From contig CABVDL010000020.1 of NCBI GenBank assembly GCA_902497035.1, positions 1-35,114 on the forward strand: a DNA stretch of 35,114 nucleotides, read 5' to 3'. This stretch comes from an uncultured Prevotella sp. (GTDB lineage Bacteria > Bacteroidota > Bacteroidia > Bacteroidales > Bacteroidaceae). The translations under genes were made by a program, and so were the position numbers. Position 1 is the first letter of the stretch, and each line of letters starts with the position of its first letter. Positions 1-6,737 of this stretch are shown in pieces. The notes beneath the pieces are model-generated. The model saw only the letters and a list, made by a program, of their open reading frames with translations, did not search any database and was not told the DNA's origin.

Positions 1-65
1 TTTCTTGCAAGTGCTTGATTATCAAGGGTAGTATTTTATCTCAATAATAAAGTGATGAAGTCAGG
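1..65. repeat. 65-bp direct repeat, copy 1
   Basis: This 65-bp stretch recurs at 645-709 with a single T/C difference at position 56 of the unit. The window begins exactly on its first base, so the repeat may extend further left or be part of a longer array. Its last 12 bases (54-65) are also found inverted at 153-164. Together the copies bracket a region without credible genes. Function unknown; it could be a duplicated intergenic segment or the boundary of a repeat unit about 644 bp long. Confidence 0.9.
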
Positions 66-203
66 AGTGGGCGTCGGTGGCTCTACTTAGCCTTTCGTTG
101 CCAATCTATCTTTGCCGTTGGAGACTATGCAATTTCGCTTACGCTGATTTTTCCTGACTTCGTCAATGCGTCACCCATGTTTAATCATTCGCATTCTTTT
201 TCT

Positions 204-600
204 GACCAAAACCAATAAAACCCTTGCTGTGACGCAAGGGCCGCGCCCGTTGTTTCTTCTCCGTCTCCGGCTTGCTCCGAAGCAAGCTTCGGCAAGCCGG
301 AGACGGAGAAGAAAGAGCCTTCGTTCCTCAGGCTTGCATCACAGCAAGAAAAACCTTGAAAACAGGCAGACGCAAAAAAGCAAGGAATTAAGAGTGAAGA
401 GAGATGAGTGTAGAGCTTTCACCGCGCCAGCCTGTTTTTCAGGTTTTCCTTTGTGTCAGCGCCAAGATCCAACGGAGGAGGATCTGCCCGTTGTGGGGTG
501 AGGGCGGGGAGAGGCTCAGCCTCTCGCAAGCCCTCATCCCACAACGGGTAAAGGGCCTAAGCCCTTGGCGCTGGCACAAAGGGTTTTGTTGGTTTTGGTC
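204..600. repeat. Nested palindromic element with terminal inverted repeats
   Basis: The outer ends form an inverted repeat, 204-223 with 581-600 (19 of 20 match). Inside lie further paired arms: 223-232 with 339-348 (10/10); 253-314, a long hairpin with arms of about 30 bp and a 2-nt bulge; 350-367 with 430-447 (16/18); 450-466 with 564-580 (16/17); 487-504 with 531-548 (17/18), enclosing the palindrome 509-525. The whole segment could therefore fold into a closed multi-branched structure of three large arms. No coding capacity is convincing here. An 11-bp direct repeat (166-176 and 620-630) lies just outside. Candidates are a non-autonomous mobile element (MITE-like) or a structured non-coding RNA; neither can be proved from one copy. 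Confidence 0.75.
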
Positions 601-644
601 TCAAGGGAAAGTCGCCGTGATGCGTCACCCTGAATCTTATAATG

Positions 645-709
645 TTTCTTGCAAGTGCTTGATTATCAAGGGTAGTATTTTATCTCAATAATAAAGTGAC
701 GAAGTCAGG
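645..709. repeat. 65-bp direct repeat, copy 2
   Basis: Matches 1-65 at 64 of 65 positions; the difference is C instead of T at 700. This copy sits 45 bp to the right of the palindromic element and 72 bp from the stop codon of the minus-strand glycosyltransferase. Confidence 0.9.
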
Positions 710-781
710 TCATAGCGTTGCGACTTAGCAATGATTATTGTTTGTTTTGACGGAAGCGGGCATGCGCTTCAGGGGGGGCAG

Positions 782-1786
782 TCAGCGGCCCAGCGTCTTG
801 CGCACCCTGTTGGCGACGGCCTTGCCGATGATGCGGAAGTTGCCGTAGCGCAGGTTCAGCGCCAGTTCCTCCAGCGAGCGTCCGACCTTTATCCAGGGGT
901 GTCCCCAGGCGTTGCGGCGGTAGAGCCGCTCCTTGTAGGCCACGTTGTCGATGACGTACTTGGGATGTCTCAGGGGAAACTGAAGCTCAAACCGCCTCAT
1001 GGTGAAAATCTTCCGCAGTCCGCGCGGCGTGGTTTTCTCGCTGGCCGTGTAGTGGGTGGAGTCGGCGGTGAGGCCGATATTGTTGATGAGGTTGCGCCTC
1101 GGCATGACGGCGAGTCCGCTGTTGAGCATCATGCTGGCAGCAAAGATACTCTCAAAGTACGGCTTCCCAGTTTTTTTATGTCTAAAAAACATAGGTAACA
1201 AGCTCTTTCTATAATTTCGTTGTCGAATGAGGTCTCGCAATCGTTGTACTGTCTCTTGGTCATCCAAAAAAGAATAATCGCTGTCCCATTGAGCCACGAC
1301 ACGTCGCCACGATGCCCATCCCCAGATAGAGAATACGGAAGTGAAGAAGTAATCGGCCGAGACATCTTCTGACACTTCGTCGGTATTAAAGCCTGCAATC
1401 ATCGTGATTCTCTCATCGTGTTCATAACGGTCGAGCATCTCTTTGCAAAAAGGAAAGAACGACTGAGATGGCACAACATCGTCTTCTATCACAATACACT
1501 TGTCGGCCATCGAGAACGCCCATCGCTGCGAGAGGTATCCCGACGGGTCGCAGCCCTGGTTGTGCTCGCAGTAGTGGCGCCGCACGTCGCACTCCCAGTC
1601 GATGTTCTCGGCTATCTTGCGGCAGGCCAATATGCCCGGCATGTCGCGCTCGCCCCGCGGCCCGTCCTGATAGAGGAAGAGACGGCTCGGGCGCGCGCGG
1701 CGCACCTGCTCGAATACTTGTCCGAACTTATCCGGCCGGTTGAAGAAGAGCATCAGCACGGCCACGTCTGTTTGATATGCTTGCAT
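782..1786 (-). CDS. GT-A-type glycosyltransferase
   Basis: This 334-residue cytosolic-type protein has no signal peptide or clear membrane segment. It opens with a short beta strand and an FFNRP motif (residues 14-18), as in nucleotide-diphospho-sugar transferases. It has an EDD motif at 101-103 inside a hydrophobic strand, the expected metal and sugar-nucleotide site of a GT-A fold, and a WGWASW motif at 155-160. Similar Bacteroidetes proteins are annotated as family-2-like glycosyltransferases or, misleadingly, as hemolysin activation proteins. Donor and acceptor are not predictable. It is transcribed divergently from the pentitol operon at 2049 and has its own -7 box (1862-1869) and a roughly 70-nt leader. 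The context of LicD, fucosyltransferase-like and acyltransferase genes suggests a role in a surface polysaccharide or LPS. The family call is fairly safe; the specific job is inference. Confidence 0.8.
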   Translation of the reverse strand: MQAYQTDVAVLMLFFNRPDKFGQVFEQVRRARPSRLFLYQDGPRGERDMPGILACRKIAENIDWECDVRRHYCEHNQGCDPSGYLSQRWAFSMADKCIVIEDDVVPSQSFFPFCKEMLDRYEHDERITMIAGFNTDEVSEDVSADYFFTSVFSIWGWASWRRVVAQWDSDYSFLDDQETVQRLRDLIRQRNYRKSLLPMFFRHKKTGKPYFESIFAASMMLNSGLAVMPRRNLINNIGLTADSTHYTASEKTTPRGLRKIFTMRRFELQFPLRHPKYVIDNVAYKERLYRRNAWGHPWIKVGRSLEELALNLRYGNFRIIGKAVANRVRKTLGR

Positions 1787-1821
1787 AAGGTTTCCTTTTT
1801 TTATTAACAGTCAGTCGGGGC

Positions 1822-1849
1822 ATGCCTCCATGAGGAGCCATGAAGGCAT
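1822..1849 (-). promoter_or_regulatory. Hairpin in the glycosyltransferase leader
   Basis: Arms 1822-1831 and 1840-1849 are complementary at 9 of 10 positions around an 8-nt loop. It lies between the predicted -7 box (1862-1869) and the start codon at 1786. It could influence message stability or translation. There is no T-run after it, so it is not a convincing terminator. Confidence 0.35.
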
Positions 1850-1861
1850 TACCTGACATTG

Positions 1862-1869
1862 CAAAGATA
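1862..1869 (-). promoter_or_regulatory. -7 promoter box for the glycosyltransferase
   Basis: Read on the minus strand this is TATCTTTG, a perfect match to the Bacteroidetes -7 consensus TAnnTTTG. It lies 76 bp before the start codon in an AT-rich divergent intergenic region. No good -33 TTTG is seen at the expected distance. Confidence 0.55.
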
Positions 1870-1947
1870 CGTTTTCTTTTTCAATACGGCCCGCTTTGCG
1901 GCGTAATATTTTTGCAAATGCCTTTTCCTCAAAAAACAAGGAGCTTT

Positions 1948-1979
1948 CTTGCACAGCTCAATCTTTTATCTTAATTTTG
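1948..1979 (+). promoter_or_regulatory. Promoter of the pentitol operon
   Basis: TAATTTTG at 1972-1979 matches TAnnTTTG. A TTG at 1949-1951 (CTTG, a near match to TTTG) lies about 20 nt upstream. This predicts transcription starting near 1986 and a leader of about 60 nt before the ATG at 2049. It also argues against the longer upstream start at 1896, which precedes the promoter. Confidence 0.6.
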
Positions 1980-2048
1980 CAAGGAAGCGGACATAAGCAA
2001 CCCTATCATTCCGCTTTCTCAACGACAATTTCCGCATTCCCAACGACA

Positions 2049-3395
2049 ATGAACAACATTTTCAAGATACGAAAGACAGAGCGATGGCTTGCCTTGGCGG
2101 CCCTGCTCATCTTCGCGGCCCTCAACGCACTGCTGTTCGTAAAGTACGGCAAGGGTTTCCTGCACGGAGCAAAGGGAGGCTTCTGGCTCATCTTCCACAA
2201 CCACTTCAAGGTGTCGGGCTTCGACGTGTGGTCGCTCATCTTCATGTCGTGCCAAAAGATATACTTTGAGATTACGCGCCATCCGCTCTTTGCCGTCATC
2301 CTCTACCCCTTCTACTGGCTCAACCAGTGGCTCATGCCGGCCACCGGCGTCAACTTTTCCATGATTTTCATGGCCGTCCTGCTGGTGGCGGCGGCTTTCT
2401 ATTCCTTTATCTTTCTCTTCCGTGTGTTCCATGAAGTCATTGGCCTGCGGGTGTCCGACTCTCTTGTCCTCACCTTTTTCTTCTACGGATGCGGCTCGGT
2501 GATGACGGCCGTCATGGTGCCCGACCACTTCTGCTGGTCCATATTTCTGCTCACCCTGACGCTCTATCTCTCGGGAATGTCACTGAAGGCACACCGCCCG
2601 CTGGCCACCTGGAAGCTGTCGCTGCTGGCCATTCTCACAGGCGGCGTGACGCTGAGCAATGTGGCCAAGACGTGGGTGGCAGGCTGGCTGGTCAACGGAC
2701 GGAAGTTCTGGCGCGTCAAGAGCCTGCTGGCCATCGTGGCCATTCCCTGCGCCATCTTCGCGGCATCTTGCCTCTGGCAAATCTACACGATAGAGAAACC
2801 GCAGAGCGTGGTGGACAAGCGTATAGGCGAGAAGACGCTGGCCAAACATCCCGAAATGGAGAAGACACTCGCCAAGCACGACCAGTGGATGGCAAAGGTA
2901 CGCCACAAGCCCATCTCCGACAAGCCGTTTCTGAGCTGGATAGACACCTCGACGCCAAAGGGAGAGAGCATCGTGGAGAACCTCTTCGGCGAGTCCATCC
3001 AGATGCACACCAGCCACACCCTGGGCGACATGTGCGTCGACAGGCCCATGATTGTGAAGTACGACTATGCCCTCAACTACATTGTCGAGGCCCTCATCTT
3101 GCTGCTGTTTGCCGCCGGAATATTCTTCGGCGTGCGGTTCGGCGGAAAGTTCTATTGGCTGTGCCTGAGCTGGTTCGGCCTCGACATGTTCCTGCATTTA
3201 GTGTTGGGCTTCGGCCTCAACGAGGTGTATATCATGGGGCCACACTGGCTCTTTATCATTCCCATCTCCATGGCTTTCATGCTGCGCCGCCTGAGCGCCA
3301 GGCCCAAATGCGTCCTCCGCGTGCTGCTCACGCTGCTCACGCTCTACCTTTGGGCCTACAACGGCACGCTGCTGACGAACTATATGATAAATTAA
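2049..3395 (+). CDS. Polytopic membrane protein, DUF6080-like (copy 1)
   Basis: The protein is 448 residues from the ATG at 2049; an upstream frame open from 1896 overlaps the promoter and has an implausible N-terminus. Hydrophobicity suggests about nine to eleven membrane segments, with a large polar loop at roughly residues 245-335. It is clearly paralogous to the gene at 9977-11431. Both carry SGFD in the first loop, RHPL, G(V/I)NF, VPDHFC, LYLSGM, a WxDxxTPxG-x-S-x-VEN stretch in the polar loop, and GFGLNEVYIM near the C-terminus. An acidic residue in the first loop plus many membrane helices resembles GT-C glycosyltransferases, but I cannot confirm that fold. It is the first gene of an operon, 24 bp before the cytidylyltransferase, so it may use or move the product of those genes. 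The DUF number is from memory. Function unknown. Confidence 0.75.
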   Translation: MNNIFKIRKTERWLALAALLIFAALNALLFVKYGKGFLHGAKGGFWLIFHNHFKVSGFDVWSLIFMSCQKIYFEITRHPLFAVILYPFYWLNQWLMPATGVNFSMIFMAVLLVAAAFYSFIFLFRVFHEVIGLRVSDSLVLTFFFYGCGSVMTAVMVPDHFCWSIFLLTLTLYLSGMSLKAHRPLATWKLSLLAILTGGVTLSNVAKTWVAGWLVNGRKFWRVKSLLAIVAIPCAIFAASCLWQIYTIEKPQSVVDKRIGEKTLAKHPEMEKTLAKHDQWMAKVRHKPISDKPFLSWIDTSTPKGESIVENLFGESIQMHTSHTLGDMCVDRPMIVKYDYALNYIVEALILLLFAAGIFFGVRFGGKFYWLCLSWFGLDMFLHLVLGFGLNEVYIMGPHWLFIIPISMAFMLRRLSARPKCVLRVLLTLLTLYLWAYNGTLLTNYMIN

Positions 3396-3419
3396 ACAAC
3401 CTCTTAACACCATATCATC

Positions 3420-4115
3420 GTGAACTACGCCATCATATTATCGGGAGGCATCGGAAGCCGTATGGGACTGAACCGTCCCAAACAGTATGTGGAGACCGAC
3501 GGGCGGCCAATCATCAGCCACTGCCTGGCTGCGTTTGCCCGCAACGCGCGGACCGATGCCATCATCATCGGATTAGAAGATGCGTGGAGAGCCTATGTGG
3601 AGCAAACGGTCAGCCACCTGCATATCGCAAAGCCCGTTTACTATGCGCCTGCCGGCGAAACCCGGCAATACACCATCTACCACTGTCTGCTAAAGGCTAA
3701 GGAAGCGGGAGCCAAATCAGGCGATACCGTCATCATACACGACGCTGCCCGCCCGCTGCTGAAGGACCAACTCATCAACGCTTGCTACGAGGCCTGCCGT
3801 GAAGGCGACGGCGTGCTGCCCGTCCTGCCGGTCAAGGACACCATCTACTACAGTGCCGACGGCAGCCACATCGACCGGCTGATGGAGCGCGACAAGCTCT
3901 GGTCAGGGCAAGCTCCTGAGGCTTTTGTCTTTGGCAAATACCTTGAAGCCCACAACAAGACGCCGCGAGAAAGGCTCCTCACCATCAAGGGCAGCACCGA
4001 GATAGCCTTTCTGCATGGCATGAACATAAAGCTTATTCCAGGCGATCCGATGAACTTCAAGATAACGACCCCGGAAGACCTGTCCAACTTTATCAGTATT
4101 TTACACGACAAATGA
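3420..4115 (+). CDS. IspD/TarI-family cytidylyltransferase
   Basis: The 231-residue protein has the family's CTP-binding start (LSGGIGSRMG at 7-16, then RPKQY with Lys21), HDAARP at 107-112, VKDT at 138-141 and a KITTPEDL ending at 214-221. IspD makes CDP-methylerythritol; TarI and human ISPD/CRPPA make CDP-ribitol from the same fold. The motif GQAPEAF (163-169) and the neighbours favour a CDP-alditol product. A polyol-phosphate dehydrogenase starts within its stop codon (ATGA overlap at 4112-4115) and a pentulose-phosphate epimerase follows. The start is GTG at 3420, giving the N-terminus at the expected distance from the nucleotide-binding loop. It could instead be the housekeeping IspD, since dxr lies elsewhere in the window, but no other MEP gene is adjacent here. 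Confidence 0.85.
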   Translation: MNYAIILSGGIGSRMGLNRPKQYVETDGRPIISHCLAAFARNARTDAIIIGLEDAWRAYVEQTVSHLHIAKPVYYAPAGETRQYTIYHCLLKAKEAGAKSGDTVIIHDAARPLLKDQLINACYEACREGDGVLPVLPVKDTIYYSADGSHIDRLMERDKLWSGQAPEAFVFGKYLEAHNKTPRERLLTIKGSTEIAFLHGMNIKLIPGDPMNFKITTPEDLSNFISILHDK

Positions 4116-5134
4116 AAGCATACGTACTGCACAATATCAATGAGTTGAGATACGAGGATGTGCCCATGCCGGAGTGCCCCGAGGGCTGGGCCATCGTGAA
4201 AGTCAAGGCCGCGGGCATCTGCAGCTCCGACATTCCCCGCATCTTCACCAAAGGCACCTACCACTTCCCCACCATTCCCGGCCACGAGTTTTCAGGCGTG
4301 GTAGCCGCCACAGGCTCACCGTCAGACAGCCGCTGGACGGGCCGTCGCGTCGGTGTCTTCCCGCTTATTCCATGCCGTCACTGCGCGGCATGCGCCGAAA
4401 AACACTATGAGATGTGCGAGCATTACGACTATATAGGGTCAAGGCGCGACGGCGGTTTCGCCGAATATGCGGCCGTTCCTGTGTGGAACCTCGTCGAGCT
4501 GCCCGACAGCATAGCCTTTGAGCACGCCGCCATGCTTGAGCCTTTGTCGGTGGCCCTGCATGCCGTCAAGAAAGGAAGAATACGCCAGGGAGAGCATGTT
4601 GCGGTCGTAGGCACCGGCATGATAGGCATCGCGGCCGCGCAATGGGCCAAAATGGCCGGGGCAGGCAGTGTTGCCGTCATTGCCAGAAACGAGAACAAGC
4701 GCAAGATAGTAGAGGACTGTGGCGTGGATTACCTGCCGGCAACAGACGGAAAGGCACCCGGACAGTATGACTTCGTGCTGGAGGCCGTAGGAACGCCGCA
4801 AAGCATCAGCCTGGCCATAGAGTCGGTCAGGCCGGGCGGACGACTTGTGCTGATGGGCAATCCGTCAGGCAACATTGCCCTGACTCAAAACATCTATTGG
4901 CGCATACTGCGCAAACAGCTCTCGCTCACTGGAACGTGGAACTCTTCCTACGACGGCAAGAAGCCGTCAGACTGGACGGAAGCCGTGGAGGCCCTGGCCA
5001 ACAACAGCGTGCGCGTCGAAAGCCTCATCACCCACGTTTTCGGCCAAGACGACCTGACGGACGGCCTGCTGATGATGCGCCGGCATGAGACACCCTACTG
5101 TAAAGTGATGACCCTTTGGAACCAAAAAGACTGA
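4112..5134 (+). CDS. Zinc-dependent polyol-phosphate dehydrogenase (MDR family)
   Basis: This 340-residue medium-chain dehydrogenase has the catalytic zinc ligands Cys37, His58-Glu59 (GHEF) and Glu143. It has four structural zinc cysteines at 88, 91, 94 and 102, and a Rossmann GTGMIG at 167-172. Its look is closer to galactitol-1-phosphate 5-dehydrogenase or sorbitol dehydrogenase than to staphylococcal TarJ. In this operon the sensible reaction is reduction of a pentulose 5-phosphate to a pentitol 5-phosphate, feeding the upstream cytidylyltransferase. Ribitol, arabinitol and xylitol phosphate are all possible products. It overlaps the upstream gene by 4 bp and ends 5 bp before the epimerase, so the three are surely co-translated. 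Family certain; substrate inferred. Confidence 0.85.
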   Translation: MKAYVLHNINELRYEDVPMPECPEGWAIVKVKAAGICSSDIPRIFTKGTYHFPTIPGHEFSGVVAATGSPSDSRWTGRRVGVFPLIPCRHCAACAEKHYEMCEHYDYIGSRRDGGFAEYAAVPVWNLVELPDSIAFEHAAMLEPLSVALHAVKKGRIRQGEHVAVVGTGMIGIAAAQWAKMAGAGSVAVIARNENKRKIVEDCGVDYLPATDGKAPGQYDFVLEAVGTPQSISLAIESVRPGGRLVLMGNPSGNIALTQNIYWRILRKQLSLTGTWNSSYDGKKPSDWTEAVEALANNSVRVESLITHVFGQDDLTDGLLMMRRHETPYCKVMTLWNQKD

Positions 5135-5139
5135 CCGCT

Positions 5140-5811
5140 ATGTCACATGGAATGATTTCTGCATCAATGATGTGTGCTGACCTGGTACACCTCAAGGAGA
5201 CACTCCACATCTTCGAGCAAGAAAAGGTGGAATATCTCCACATCGATATGATGGACGGAACTTTTGTTCCCAACTTCGGGCTGGGTGTCGATTACATCAG
5301 AGGGCTGCGCAGCCTAACTGACATTCCACTCGACCTGCACCTGATGATAAAAGATCCAGAGTACAAGCTGCAGTGGATCGGCATCAAGCCGACAGACATC
5401 GTATCAATCCACTATGAGAGTACTTATCAGGTGCAACGGGCTCTCGACTGGCTGAAACCGTTTGGCTGCAAATGCTTTCTTGCCATCAGCCCCGCCACCC
5501 CCGTAGGCGTATTGGAAGAGGTTCTCGACTATATCGATGGCATCAACTTGCTGATGGTCAATCCGGGCTTCGCTGGTCAAAAAATCATACCGAGTACGCT
5601 GCGCAAGGCCGTCAAGGTAATCGACCTGCTGCGCCGCGAGCATCATGAGGAAATCATTCTCGAAGTGGACGGCAATATCACCCCGGAGCATGGGCGGACT
5701 TTGAGGCAGACTGGCGCAAACATATTCGTGGGTGGCACATCCAGCATCTTTATTGGAGATGTCAGCAGCTATGCCGACAACATTCGCCACCTTCGAAAGA
5801 ACATTGAGTAA
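5140..5811 (+). CDS. rpe: Ribulose-phosphate 3-epimerase family protein
   Basis: A 223-residue TIM-barrel protein with the family's metal and catalytic motifs: HIDMMDGTFVPN, LDLHLM, VNPGFAGQ and EVDGNI. Rpe interconverts D-ribulose 5-phosphate and D-xylulose 5-phosphate. I take the ATG at 5140, just past the upstream stop at 5134; an in-frame start at 5116 would overlap the dehydrogenase. The N-terminal strand (SASMMCADL) departs from the usual APS-type sequence of housekeeping Rpe, so this may be a dedicated paralogue that supplies the pentulose phosphate for the CDP-pentitol pathway. A second rpe elsewhere in the genome would support that. The gene ends the operon, and a hairpin follows at 5821-5848. 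Confidence 0.85.
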   Translation: MSHGMISASMMCADLVHLKETLHIFEQEKVEYLHIDMMDGTFVPNFGLGVDYIRGLRSLTDIPLDLHLMIKDPEYKLQWIGIKPTDIVSIHYESTYQVQRALDWLKPFGCKCFLAISPATPVGVLEEVLDYIDGINLLMVNPGFAGQKIIPSTLRKAVKVIDLLRREHHEEIILEVDGNITPEHGRTLRQTGANIFVGGTSSIFIGDVSSYADNIRHLRKNIE

Positions 5812-5820
5812 TGCTTTCAC

Positions 5821-5848
5821 GCAGCTTGCCTCAAAGCCGGCAGGCTGC
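5821..5848 (+). terminator. Hairpin after the epimerase gene
   Basis: Arms 5821-5830 and 5839-5848 pair at all ten positions as plus-strand RNA (one G-U) around an 8-nt loop, 9 bp after the rpe stop. No clear T-run follows. It lies between convergent genes, so termination is plausible but not certain. Confidence 0.45.
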
Positions 5849-5889
5849 ACGGGGACAGACCGCCGGTGCCATGAGCTGTCAGCTTCCGG

Positions 5890-6696
5890 TTAATCGAAAA
5901 TCTCCAGCTTTCCCACGTGCACGTTGACCTTGCTGAGGTCGGGCAGCCGCATGTAGTCGCCATACTGGTCGCGCAGCACCTTGTCGTAGTTGCCCGGCAC
6001 GGGAAACTGATGGCCCTCGAAGGGCAATGTCGTCGTAGGCAGCAGGTCCTCAATGTATCTCGGCACGATGAACGGCACGCCAAGGGCATCCAGCAGCACA
6101 CCGCCGGTGAGATGGGAAAGGCCACGCAGCAGGGGATAAATCACGCATTCGTTCAACCTCACGAGCCTCGTCACTCTTCTGATTTTCTCTTCCTGCGTGA
6201 GGTCTTTCCGCTTCAATATCTTATAGGAGTGGCCTATGGTCTGCATCGACAGCCGCTGCATCCACACGGGATGCCTGTCGATAGGAAAGATGTCGATGTA
6301 TATGCCGCGCTCCCGGAATATCTTGTCGTAACCGTTGTTCTCGTCGAGTACCGACCGGCGGTCGCGCAGTTTGGCATACTGGAAGAAATAATTCGGGTCG
6401 GTCTGCCGGCATTGCAGGGCCATTGTTTCGGGCAGCTCCTGAGGCATCACCTCAAGCAGCCTCAAATAATCCTCGCGCAGCATCTGCACGTCCATATCGT
6501 CGTCCCAGGGAATGAAACCGTGGTGGCGCGCGGCTCCCAACAGCGTGCCGGCGATGAGCCAGTAGCGTATATGATGCTTCTTGCAGATGCGGTCCAGCTC
6601 AAGCAGCAGCTCCAACATGCGCAGTTGTTGCCGCCGCAGCTGTGAACCCTCGGGGTTGAAACGCCGCCTTAAGGCCTCGTTGTCGATATTTTCCAT
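5890..6696 (-). CDS. LicD family phosphotransferase
   Basis: This 268-residue protein has the LicD signature in its first third: AGTLLGAARH at 49-58 and WDDDMD at 64-69, the metal-binding nucleotidyltransferase-type centre. LicD proteins transfer phosphocholine from CDP-choline, and the related fukutin and FKRP transfer ribitol 5-phosphate from CDP-ribitol to glycans. No choline kinase or choline cytidylyltransferase is visible, but a CDP-pentitol pathway ends 78 bp away on the opposite strand. A pentitol-phosphate transferase is therefore the most economical reading. No membrane segment is apparent. It starts 41 bp after the Rpn-like gene and may be co-transcribed with it. The family is firm; the donor is inferred from context. 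Confidence 0.85.
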   Translation of the reverse strand: MENIDNEALRRRFNPEGSQLRRQQLRMLELLLELDRICKKHHIRYWLIAGTLLGAARHHGFIPWDDDMDVQMLREDYLRLLEVMPQELPETMALQCRQTDPNYFFQYAKLRDRRSVLDENNGYDKIFRERGIYIDIFPIDRHPVWMQRLSMQTIGHSYKILKRKDLTQEEKIRRVTRLVRLNECVIYPLLRGLSHLTGGVLLDALGVPFIVPRYIEDLLPTTTLPFEGHQFPVPGNYDKVLRDQYGDYMRLPDLSKVNVHVGKLEIFD

Positions 6697-6737
6697 ATCG
6701 CTATATGCCTATTATCATATTAAAATCTCGGGAAATA

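Larger units (their letters stand above)
1..781. other. Gene-free region of about 780 bp
   Basis: Open frames here (for example 166-501 and 404-691 on the plus strand) have low-complexity Arg/Ser-rich or unrecognisable translations and coincide with inverted repeats, so I do not call them. The region holds the 65-bp direct repeats and the nested palindromes. It lies downstream of the glycosyltransferase that ends at 782, so part of it may act as a transcription terminator for that gene. Confidence 0.6.

Noticed and set aside
166..691. Open frames in the palindromic region (111 and 95 codons)
   Set aside because: The peptides are low-complexity or unrecognisable and their sequence follows the inverted repeats. 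No promoter box or family motif supports them.
1896..2048. N-terminal extension of the first DUF6080-like protein
   Set aside because: It precedes the predicted promoter (1948-1979) and the added residues have no counterpart in the paralogue.
3420..4115. Calling the cytidylyltransferase the housekeeping IspD
   Set aside because: Possible, but its operon partners are polyol-phosphate dehydrogenase and pentulose epimerase genes, not MEP genes. I kept the broader family call and gave no symbol.
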